Positions 55,614-64,000 of a stretch of DNA of 64,000 bases are shown in pieces. The stretch lies in contig JAJEKV010000005.1 in the NCBI GenBank assembly GCA_021234155.1, forward strand, positions 7,990,216-8,054,215. Direction: 5' to 3'. Made by a program: the position numbers and the translations under genes. Numbering within the stretch: position 1 is the first letter of the stretch; each line of letters starts with the position of its first letter. Source of the DNA: Isoetes taiwanensis (taxonomy: Eukaryota > Streptophyta > Lycopodiopsida > Isoetales > Isoetaceae). Under the pieces are notes generated by a model. The model was given only the letters and a program-made list of their open reading frames with translations, made no database searches and was not told the DNA's origin.

Positions 55614-57034
55614 GTGTCAAACACCTACAGTTCACAGTGGAAGAACCGGCTACCGTTTTCTGATGCCTTCATCAGGAACTCTATGGACATCTATCTGCCC
55701 GGCATCAGAAAACTCTATGGACATCTAGCCTATCTGCCTTCTGTCTTCCGATGGGGAACTCCACAAAAGAATATGTCATTCTCTATTTCGGCCAGACCAG
55801 ATACTTACATGAGACCAGATACTTACATGAGACACCAAATCATGGAGCTGGAGGTGGACGAGGAGCTGGAGGAACAAGGGCTAAAGTTGTGTGTAGACTC
55901 GCCCTTTGCCTTGCACAGGCTAATCAGATTGATGCCTGCATCCTTAATCAGTTTAACCATCTGCGTTCTTGTCATGTTCCTATTGCTGCATCCCTGTGGT
56001 CTTGTCATTCCAGGCGCACTCCAGGCGCCTAAGCACCTGGATTTCTTCCGGAACCTGTGTAAATCTCTGCAGACGGAGTGGAAGTCCACGCCCTGGAAGC
56101 GGCCCAGGGCTCCGGTTATGCCAGAGTGCAGATGCGCCCAATTCCATGTCCATGTCCATCGGCCGATTATCTGCTTCTTCAATGACATTTGGCATCAGAT
56201 GCAACAAGGGATCAAGCAAGGAGAAGGGCCAACAAGGAATCGGGCAGGAAACTGGAGCAGAAAGCACAAAATTGGGCGCATCTGGGCTTCTATATTCCAG
56301 GTAATCTACTAAATGCACTTTGAATCTAGTTTTTTCAGAGAAACAAGCTGAAAAAATGAATCAAAGTCATCGTAACAAATCCAAGGAGTATATCTGCAGC
56401 ATGAAAGGGCGAAAGCAAAAGCCAAGGATCGATGAAGAAACTGCAATAGAAAGCACAAAATAGATGTAAGTTTTTTGAAATAGAAAGCACAAAATAGACG
56501 TAAGTTTTTTGAATTTGCTCCTGACTTTTTTATCTGATTCTTTCAGAGAAGCAAGCAAGGCATATGAATCAAAGCTTTTATAACGAATCCAAAGAGCATA
56601 TTTGCAGCACGAAAAGACCAAAGAAAAAGGCAGGGATCGAGGAAGAAACTGCAATAGAAAACACAAATAGAAAGCACAAAATACGCGTACGTCGGAATTT
56701 GAATTTGCTCCTAATATTTTTTATTTGTTCAGAGAAGCAAGTAGGAAATATGGATCAAATCTGGGAGCACGAATCCAATAAGCAGATCCATGGCCGGGCT
56801 GATTTCGGTGGACCTCTGCCTTTATTTCTAATGAGCCTGCCAGAGCATAAGATCCTTTTTTTACCATCTAGTTTGGTTCTGTTTCTTGAAACGGAATGGA
56901 ATGGACGATTCCACAATAATCGATTTTGGGTTGAACATTATTTTATTCACTGTCCAGCAACAGTTGAAATTCGTCTGGCAGCAGTTGACTGCGTTGGAGG
57001 ATGCCTGCAGGTCGCTATCACAGGTTCTAAGTGA
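55614..57034 (+). pseudogene. Element E multi-exon plus-strand ORF, unrecognised
   Basis: Coding-like blocks: MSNTYSSQWKNRLPFSDAFI (55614), a charged block ELEVDEELEEQGLKLCVD (55847), and KAVxxNLCRRS-type basic sequence near 56060. Three repeated exon-like cassettes follow, each starting at CAGAGAA(A/G)CAAG and encoding MNQS(H/F).N.SKE(Y/H)IC, at about 56336, 56545 and 56732. The end is a helical frame, TVQQQLKFVWQQLTALEDAC (about 56957). No domain recognised. Could be exons of the transposase-like gene or separate cargo. Confidence 0.35.
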
Positions 57035-57823
57035 GCAATTTGTTCTGCTTTTTAGAAGTATTGTTCACGCTAAGCGTGCTGTGTTTTTGGTCTGTTTTTA
57101 GCTTATTTTGGAGTTGGTACATTTTTAAAAAACGGTCTTGTTTTTTAGTTAAAGCGATCTTTTTGGATTATTTTTAAGCTAATACATTTTTTAAGAAAAA
57201 CTTCGTTTTTGAGTTAAATTGAGCTTTTTTGGGATTGATTTCGTATTTTTTGCATTATGCTAAGCTAAACATTGTTTTTTAGCTAAACCACTTTTTGGGA
57301 TTGCCTTTTGTATGTGAATTGACGTACTTTTTGCATTACACTAAGTTGAACGTTGTTTTTGAGTTAAACCACTTTTTGGGATTACCCTCTTTTACATGAA
57401 CTGGACATACTCTTTGCATTGCGCCAAGCTTAAAAATTTCAAAAACCATTTTTGGCATGCCCAAAGCATTTATTTTTTCTTTATTCAGTTCTTTTGTATA
57501 TTTCTAATTTAGACACTACCCTTTTGGTTGGCTTTCAGTTTGGTGTATAAATCATGTTTGGCATTGTTGCAATTTAAATGTGATATATACTTGCCTTGTG
57601 ATAGCTCTAGCTTTGTGGAAATGACTAGGTATTACTATATAAATGCTAGAATGAGTTTTGCAAGGTGGATATGCTTTCCTCATTAGATGATATCGTGCTA
57701 TGTTACAAGATATTGTTTGTTCTCCAAGTAATATGATATTACGTTTTTCATAATTTCAACATGAAATATGTGAATTTGCATATGCTACTAAAAACATGCA
57801 ATATGAAATTTGTCCCAAAATTA
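57035..57823. other. AT-rich interval with weak internal repeats
   Basis: Holds a degenerate palindrome TTCACGCTAAGCGTGCTGTG (57065) and several copies of GAGTTAAACCACTTTTTGGGA-like sequence (57140-57380). No gene seen. Confidence 0.5.
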
Positions 57824-57855
57824 AGACATAATCCCAATTTAATTGAATGATGGTT
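57824..57855 (-). repeat. Internal copy of the element E right TIR
   Basis: The complete 32-bp right-end sequence occurs here in direct orientation with the real right end (58421-58452), with about 25 bp of similar sequence before it. It is not flanked by ATAT. It lies just upstream of the last transposase exon. Confidence 0.9.
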
Positions 57856-57866
57856 AGTAGTAAAAC

Positions 57867-58198
57867 CAGCAGATCTAGAGACCTATCCAGTGTGGTTGGG
57901 ATGGACTATCTCGGATATTTGCAAAGAAGAAGGTGATGTTAACTTCAATAAGGTGCGCGTGGAATGGTGGTGTCCAGTACATCAGTTGAGTAATGTCACC
58001 GATAAAGAAAGATATTCAGATTGTTTGGACAAAGAGGTGGAGGAGAAATCCAAGTGATCCTGATCTTTGGCTAGACATTGAAAGCGTATTGTACTCGTGG
58101 ACTCCAAAAACTATTCCTAGTAAAACAGCGAGAGTTACAATACCTCAGGATGTAAGGAATAAGGTTCTCATATCCTTGGGGATGCTAGTGGAAAAATG
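57867..58198 (+). pseudogene. Last exon of the element E transposase-like gene
   Basis: After CCAGCAG (57866) the frame reads DLETYPVWLGWTISDICKEE and NKVRVEWWCPVHQ, then in the next frame IVWTKRWRRNPSDPDLWLDI and VTIPQDVRNKVLISLGMLVE to a stop at 58197-58199. The PVWLG...V.WW.P...W...W.. arrangement is common at the C-terminus of DUF7869-type proteins. One frameshift near 58000. It ends 220 bp before E's right end, which fits a gene native to the element. Confidence 0.5.
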
Positions 58199-58420
58199 AA
58201 AAACAGTTACTATGTATCTTTTCTACAGTTAATAAAAGTTGTGTACTACTTGAGTTCCATTATCGTATGATTTTGTAATTTGAAGTTAAGGTGTGAGTTT
58301 ATATTCCCGTGTGTGATTATATGTTAACGTCTATTCTAGTCTAAGGGCAACAAAGTTATTAAAAAAGTGAATTTAACAAAGTTACTAAAAAAGTGCAATA
58401 TAAAATTTATCCCAAAATTA

Positions 58421-58452
58421 AGACATAATCCCAATTTAATTGAATGATGGTT
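58421..58452 (-). repeat. Element E right TIR
   Basis: Exact 32-base inverted match to 38497-38528, followed by ATAT (58453-58456). Confidence 0.95.
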
Positions 58453-59235
58453 ATATGCGCAATGTGCTTATGTGGATCTAATGTTTTAAAAGATTGGAAA
58501 TGTGATCACGGGATAAAGTCTATATGAAGCTAACAATTTCAAATGCCCCTCCCATAATTATACCTTCATTCCATGCTCTAAAATTTTCATGGTGAAACGC
58601 GACTTTTTCAAACTGAAAGAAGCTTGCAAACTGGAAATCTGCCCTTCAAATTTGGAAAATCCAGTGCAAACCACTTGTGTGTTACAACATCTCAATATCT
58701 GAGCTAAAAGAAGTTAGAGGATGCATCTGAAATATAATGCAGAAGAAAATACTAGAACTACAAATTTTCAAGATGCCATGCATCAAATCTTTCTAGCCAC
58801 TGCAGAGAATCTTGATTGAAGAGCGATTGATCATAAAGAAAAGTGTAGTTAGTCCCCATAACAAGATTCATTTTCATGTTACATGAAATAAATTGCATCA
58901 GAACTAGAGCAAGGATATAAATAGAAGAATTAAAACCGATGACAAATTGTACTCATAAAAACCCTACCTTGTATTGCAGAATGAATTATAGAGAATTACG
59001 TTCTTAAAATTGTTGAAATGTTTTATAAAAGGCATATAGATTGGACAAGATTAAAGGTACAAGTTACCTCTGAATGCAAGAAATATGTAGCTGAAGGAGT
59101 ATTTTATGTAAATCACACTGACTCCAATATTTTGGTCCACAGTGAAGAACTATGATTTTGCTAATTTCACGTATGATTATTAGGGAGATTACAAAAAAAA
59201 AACGTACATGTAGAGGTGCGGAGGTATTGTTTTGG
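58453..59235. repeat. Remainder of the third gene copy's 3' flank
   Basis: Continues the 3' flank interrupted at 38496. It matches 32621-33220 and, beyond 59080, 36160-36300. It breaks off at about 59235 against the Harbinger pseudogene. Confidence 0.9.
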
Positions 59236-59239
59236 TTTC

Positions 59240-60250
59240 TTAAGGTTTTAGAAGGCCCTTATCCTGCGTATATTTGAAGATTGTGCGACGCAAGCAATGC
59301 TTACCTTCTCTTCGTCTCCTACTCTCCCCTTGATTAATAGCATCGCCACCATAGATTGTGACATGACCTTCTACACCTTCTTTCTCGCCATTCAATTGCA
59401 GAAAGTTGTGCGACACACAACATGCAATTACAACACATGAAGCAAATGGCATACTGATTGGCATGTCCCCGCAAATTTTCCATCTTCCTTTCAATAGAGC
59501 GAATGAATTCTCGATGATCACTCTTTTTTATGACAATCTTCTTGAAAAAATAATATCCTCGGCAGTATCATTAGCTTTCCTCCTCTGAACAACTAACATA
59601 AAGGATGATGCAGGATAGCCAGAGTCATCAAGAATATACGGCTTCATTCTGATACCACGAATTCTTCTAATTGGTGAAGCAAGAATTTGTCTAGTTTGAA
59701 GCTTACCATACAGAGCAGAGGTGTGGAAGTGACGTGTGTCGTGTGATCCACCTAGTGCATCACAACATACATCCTAGAATATCTTACCAGCATCACACAC
59801 TGCCTGTAACAAAATAGAATGGAAGTGATGATGACACCAATAATCTGCTGGGGTATACCTTACTGCTGGCTTGTGACGGAATGGAATGATGACACCAGCC
59901 ACATGCGGTACTCTAGATATGGACTCAAATTCTTCCATGATAGACTGCAGCCTCACCTTCAGGAGGTCTAATAAACTCATTCCTTAAATTTGTGGCCAAT
60001 ATCTTCACTATAATTCTAGTATATTTATGCACATTCGAGACACCAAGGGCAAACAATTGGGAACAAATAAAATTTTTTGAGTTATGAGCAAGACGGAAAA
60101 TCACACAGGCTAGAGCTTGCTCTTTCTAAACAGGTTCCCTTACCCATTCTTGAGGATCTACTTCTGGAATATGCGGAGCCACTAATTTGAGCAAAGCCTC
60201 AAAGTTTCGTGCAGACATTCGATAGAAGCGCCTAAAATTGTAATTACCTG
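59240..60250 (-). pseudogene. PIF/Harbinger-type transposase (DDE_Tnp_4)
   Basis: Minus strand: FYRMSARNFEALLKLVAPHI (about 60220), LGVSNVHKYTRIIVKILAT (about 60020), CDALGGSHDTRHFHTSALYG (about 59730), RGIRMKPYILDDSGYPASSF (about 59630), IENSFALLKGRWKICGDMPI (about 59500) and CVVIACCVSHNFLQLNGE (about 59410). These are the spaced Asp/Asp/Glu blocks and the IENSF..LK.RW motif of Harbinger nucleases. The 59240-59980 part is one frame with a single TAG near 59774; a further TAG lies near 60120. It is otherwise well preserved, so a relatively young relic. The 5' Myb-like partner gene is not seen. Confidence 0.85.
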
Positions 60251-60659
60251 CGAGACCGGATTCATGCCACAAGAAAGAGCTCACCTCTTCTCAAAAGGCG
60301 ATCTGCCTTGGATAGACCTGATATTCCCTACTTGTGCTGGAGAGCACAGAGAACAAAACTATGATCCAACTCAACAAAATTTGAATCACAACGTCTACAA
60401 ATTGGTCGAAATCATCAATGATCAGAAGAGTCATACATCATCGATAGATCACTGGGTAGAGGTATCAAGCTGAAACTTGCTCCAAATGCTTTAGAAATGG
60501 GTCTATGACCATTTTAGGGAAAGCAAGGAATGGTGTTTGGACTTGCCGTCTTTCTATTGCGGTTGTTTGACTTGGCGTAACTGCACCTATGCATCGCCAG
60601 ATTGTTTGCTAGGTCTAGGTCTAAACTCAAACGGCATAAAACTAGAAAAACTAGAGCTT

Positions 60660-61460
60660 AATCAATATTCTTCAACATTTCAAGAGAACATATAGATATG
60701 TTTACAAAGTGTGGCATCATAGAGGTAATCTGCTTACGACATTTTTCACTATAGATGGAAGAATTATAATTTCATGGATTGTCATGTGAGTAGCATATGA
60801 TCAACATGGGTTAGAATTGCAAAGATTCAGACGAATGAGATATTCTGGAATGGATATCTGTCTTGGTCTTTCATTTTTCTTGAGAGGGATCGCTGCTAAC
60901 AAACTTCTTCAAGTTGCCATAAACAGAGTGGAAGCTTGCTATACATGAGCAATGCAGATACTATTCAGGAAATTGACACATGTATTATTTTATAAATCTT
61001 TTTAAGAGCTTTAGTTAAGGCATTCTCCTTGGTAATGCCATGATTGATGCATATGGAAAATGTAGCTGGCATTGTAGAAGAAGCATTTACAGTACAATGC
61101 ACTATTTCTTAGAAAGGAATGTGAATTTTATGGATGCCATAATAACATATGGCCTAGATTAAAATTGGAGAGATTCAAAGAAGGTAAAGTTGGACTTAGC
61201 ATTATGGTGGTTCATATTCCTAAGCGTGATTCATGTTAATAAAATTTCAACTTTTGCAGGTGGCCACAAGAAATTGATTCTAACAACATATGTGTATACT
61301 ATGAAAGCCCGTGGTACCATAAGCAATATAGACAAGGTCCAACAAATTCATACAAGAATTTTTTGAAAGGGCTTAGGTATAAATCTTTTTCTTAGGTACT
61401 TCTTAGTAATGTCTGCATATGATAAATGTCACTTTGTCAGAAAGGGCCTTTGATAATTTG
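60660..61460 (+). pseudogene. Degenerate PPR-protein gene
   Basis: Plus-strand remnants of 35-residue repeats: NISREHIDMFTKCGIIE (60690), LGNAMIDAYGKCSWHC then ERNVNFMDAIITYGLD (61030-61160), and ISNIDKVQQIHTRIF with LRYFLVMSAYDKC (61320-61430). These match the A/I-MYGKCG...RNVVSWNAMI pattern of plant PLS-type pentatricopeptide repeat proteins, which act in organelle RNA editing and processing. Many stops and frameshifts. The family's size in land plants, especially non-seed plants, fits the presumed host. Confidence 0.6.
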
Positions 61461-61884
61461 TCAATCCATCTTGGACATAAACTTCAGAATATATTGGAGG
61501 AGGTAGTCATAACATTCTCCTGCTATTCTCTTACTTTGGTTTTCATTGTAGGCATTTTATGTAAGGGTAAAAGAAATCTAGGGTGTCCTACATTTTGCCA
61601 AATGTAGAGTAAGAGATGTATCACATTTCAAATACATAACCATTTTTTCAGTATGTACATAATAGCTATACTAAGGAAGCTTTTTTTTTTTGAATTACTT
61701 GCCACATCAACTAAAACGCAATCATGAATGAAGCAGATTTCATTCCCACCGCACTAACCACTCCAAGAAATGCCTGAATGTTAGGAGAATTTCCCACTTT
61801 CTGGCTAAAACTTCACCCAGCTCCAGGATTTTCCCTCCTTCTTGCCAGAATTCCTTAGCTAAAACCTTAAACCATGCAAGAACC

Positions 61885-62493
61885 ATGATGAACAACGAAA
61901 GAAAAGAAATGGCACAAGAAGATTGCAATATCGGGAATGTGACAAAGAAAATGAAGTGTAACATTGATGAAATTGTTAAATTTATATATGATCAGGTTCA
62001 AGATTTATGTCCTATGCAAAGGAGGGCTTTAGCAGTGAAAACTATTCGGGATGAAAGGCTGCACTTCTTTTTTGAACCTGCGATTGGAAATCCAGCGCAA
62101 GCAGTTGTGAAGGATACCATGCTACAAAATATCCGAGAAGGTCTGCAGGAAGTGAAACAAGCAAAAAGCAATGATAAATTAGCAGCTAAGCATTCCCTGT
62201 TATCACTGATTATTGGTGAGAATGGAAAACTCAAGCAAAAAGGAGTAACCTCCAGAATTCCTCAAGTGCAAGCAAGAAACCTTACAAAAGCTGCAATTAA
62301 AAGAATGTGCATGTCATTATCAGGTGCTAACATATGGGCACTGGCAGGAAGGCAACGCAGAGCAAACATGCTTCCGGAATCAACCAAATACTTGGTGAAT
62401 GATTTTTGGTTAACCCACACCAAAACTTCTCCAAAGTACAGGGATGTCAGGAAGAAAAGCACACTTCCAATCCAGTTTCTGGACATGCCCTAG
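61885..62493 (+). pseudogene. Locus F: N-terminal part of an A/B-family transposase
   Basis: A clean 202-codon frame. The end aligns with A and B: ARNLTKAAIKR, then RQRRANMLPESTKYLVNDFW and LTHTKTSPKYRDVRKKS, against HPRNLTKAKLKRE, RVRRADAIPNSVIELVQQFW and TENSRVSPNAKDV. The first 120 residues differ from A/B, so it is a separate lineage. The DDE-bearing middle and the C-terminus do not follow on this strand; the next thing downstream is an FCP1-like gene. It may be a spliced first exon joined to that gene. Confidence 0.6.
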
Positions 62494-62752
62494 GTCAGTT
62501 TTAAGCCTTTTAATTCTCTTTGTTGCAAGCTCGATAGAAGCTAGCTTTTGTGTACCCTGGATAAGTTTAGTAATCCTATTTGCATGGAATAGGTACCTGC
62601 AGCTCTGTGTTCCTGCAGATAAGAAGGCCGACGTCTGGTTCTTCCCACCGGACAGCTTCATGGAATTTTTTTTAATGAATAAAATTTCTTTTTATTCAAC
62701 TCCACCATACTTTATTGATAAATTGCATGTTCTTTCATAGCAGGTGTACAGA

Positions 62753-63351
62753 AAAGGTTGATAGTGTTTGATATCAATAATGTTTTGGCAAAACAAATAC
62801 ATAGGACTTTGGTAGCAGATGATCAGCTAGTTGAAAACTATGACATAATAGACAAGAATGTGTTGTTTTTTAGGTCCCACCTAGACGAATTCCTCGAATT
62901 TGTATTTGAACACTTTGAAGTAGGAATACGGTCATCGATAGCTCCATGGAACCTATCAAGAGTAGTGGATAAAATCTTCACAATGACGCAGATAAGGGAC
63001 TTAAAATTCACCTTTAATGGAAGCCACTGTTTGGAGCTACCTTTCTGGATTGCAGCTTCTGAAGACAAACCTTTGTATCTGAAGCCAATTGAGTTTATAT
63101 ACGAGAAGTATCCAGACAGGAATGAGAGCAACACACTAATAGTAGACGACTCCGAGTACAAGATGCTTTTCAATCCCAACGAAAATTGCATATGCCCACC
63201 TTCATGGCAAGAAAAAGATGTGGAAGACACAGGTCTCTTGACACTTTTGAAACCATGGCTAGAGGGTTTGTTGATAGCACCAGACCTGCAACAGTATGTG
63301 AAGAAGAACCCTTTACGCAATCCAACCGACGTACTAATAACAACTGTCTGA
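62753..63351 (+). CDS. FCP1/NIF-like phosphatase-domain protein (locus F)
   Basis: The best-preserved FCP1-like frame in the window (about 199 codons). It begins after AG acceptors at 62742-62752 with KRLIVFDINNVLAKQI (DxDx(T/V) with the second Asp as Asn), then FEVGIRSSIAPWNLSRVVDK, KFTFNGSHC, NTLIVDDSEYKMLF (conserved DDSxxK), PPSW and a C-terminal LKPWLEGLLIAPDLQQYV. CTD-phosphatase-like HAD fold; the Asn suggests weak or absent phosphatase activity, as in some plant NIF-like proteins with DLNG. An upstream exon (61885-62493 or one near 62590) is likely. No stops. Confidence 0.7.
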
Positions 63352-63769
63352 AGGCAAATGCTTTCAAAGGGCTATAGGGACAGAGATGGCATGTCCAGGC
63401 TATGGACAAGCTGCAAGAAAGTAACATACTGAAATAACAGAATTGTGATATATAATACAAGAGTTTTTGTCTCCATACACCGATCTACATGTTGCACTTT
63501 CTGCTTTGTTTCATGAATTAAAAGAAAGCTATTGATATCCTTTATAACAGAACAAGTTCACAGAATAGCTTAACTTCTTGATGCAATAATTGATGAACAT
63601 TTTGTACTTTTTGATTTACATTGTGCTTGGAAACACTAAAATTGAAGTATCAAAGTGCACTTCGGACTAAAAAATACGTAAATAAGAAAAAACTTGCAGC
63701 AATCGACTAGTTTTCTCAATATAACAGAAGATGATGGCAAATATGAAAGTTCCTTTGTACAGAACTCAG
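63352..63769. other. Intergenic interval
   Basis: AT-rich 3' flank of the FCP1-like gene up to the converging minus-strand frame. I see nothing specific. Confidence 0.4.
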
Positions 63770-64000
63770 TCATATGCACTCAACAATCTTAGGTAGGCTT
63801 GATATAAGCATGTCATGCACCTCTCGTGTGATCATATATATTGTACGTGCCCCCTTCAACTTATGCTTGACCTGCTGCATGGTGAACTTTGCTCCAATTA
63901 CAGATTCAGCTAGTACCAATACTATTTTGTCATCCAACAACTTGTACTTGTGGTTTGTGCCTCGTAGCAGTTGATAGTAATGACTAGCTATAACCCTGTC
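63770..64000 (-). pseudogene. Locus F: C-terminal part of an A/B-family transposase (partial)
   Basis: An open minus-strand frame entering from beyond the window: LLDDKIVLVLAESVIGAKFT, MQQVKHKLKGARTIYMITRE, then LISSLPKIVEC and a stop at 63770-63772. It aligns with the C-terminus of the B transposase (MQQIKKGARTVYRLDQAD...ENLPEVL). It converges on the plus-strand FCP1-like gene. Whether it belongs to the same element as 61885-62493 cannot be settled inside this window. Confidence 0.5.

Larger units (their letters stand above)
38497..58452. mobile_element. Element E: 19,956-bp DNA transposon with perfect 32-bp TIRs
   Basis: Left end AACCATCATTCAATTAAATT and the reverse complement of the right end are identical over 32 bases. 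ATAT flanks both ends (38493-38496, 58453-58456). The uninterrupted target is preserved in the paralogous repeat at 32614-32630, so the insertion is exact. Cargo: a minus-strand composite gene (ParB-like, methyltransferase-like, FCP1-like; about 38.9-48.4 kb), a plus-strand transposase-like gene (51.8-58.2 kb), other ORFs, a nested MULE-like element and about two dozen GCGCC palindromes. Confidence 0.92.

Noticed and set aside
38497-58452. Endogenous giant-virus or Maverick/Polinton-type insertion
   Set aside because: A large TIR-bounded insert with a methyltransferase-like gene prompted this idea. I see no DNA polymerase B, capsid, packaging ATPase or retroviral-type integrase, and the target duplication and transposase-like gene fit a DNA transposon.

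Overview
The window looks like gene-poor, transposon-dense nuclear DNA of a land plant. Signs of this are a plastid 23S rRNA fragment embedded in nuclear repeats, a decayed PPR-type gene, a Ty3/gypsy remnant, a gag-like ORF with a FPPL motif, two miniature LTR elements (one with a tRNA-Met-type primer site) and many decayed eukaryotic DNA transposons with intron-like boundaries. I think a non-seed plant (fern, lycophyte or moss) is most likely, but that is an inference. I see no intact conserved housekeeping gene.

Layout. (1) 1-7153: a 1.2 kb direct duplication (1-1195 and 5903-7153) flanks a decayed LINE, a plastid 23S fragment and a MITE-like element full of CGCGTACGCG motifs. (2) 7001-24451: element A, a DNA transposon read on the minus strand. 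Its transposase gene is split by a second member of the same family, element B (11589-23974, 12.4 kb, 25-bp inverted repeats, TTTA target duplication). B carries its own decayed transposase plus cargo, including an FCP1/NIF-like phosphatase domain. A itself sits in a gag-like ORF (24456-26462) that also holds a 425-bp TRIM. (3) 26640-38496 and 58453-59235: a gypsy remnant, two LTR-like repeats, and three copies of one gene. The longest copy (31573-32427) is weakly gasdermin-like. Satellites lie between the copies. (4) 38497-58452: element E, 19,956 bp, with perfect 32-bp terminal inverted repeats and an ATAT target duplication, inserted into the third gene copy. (5) 59240-64000: a Harbinger pseudogene, a PPR pseudogene and a third A/B-family locus (F), again with an FCP1-like gene.

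Element E is the most interesting object. Its minus strand carries what looks like one long multi-exon gene: a glycine/arginine-rich N-terminus, a ParB-like region, a degenerate DNA-adenine-methyltransferase-like region and a C-terminal FCP1-like domain. The reading frame joins exactly at one predicted splice junction (44229/44030) and across a 4,027-bp MULE-like insertion flanked by the 9-bp duplication CATGTTGCG. Its plus strand carries a transposase-like gene with an LDN...GHTHEDVDALF signature. About two dozen GCGCC/GGCGC palindromes are scattered through E, and I found none outside it.

FCP1-like domains with a changed catalytic DxDx(T/V) motif thus occur in three separate transposon-like loci (B, E, F). 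My working inference is a family of large cargo-carrying plant DNA transposons in which a ParB / methyltransferase-like / FCP1-like module travels with the transposase. Most copies here are decayed.
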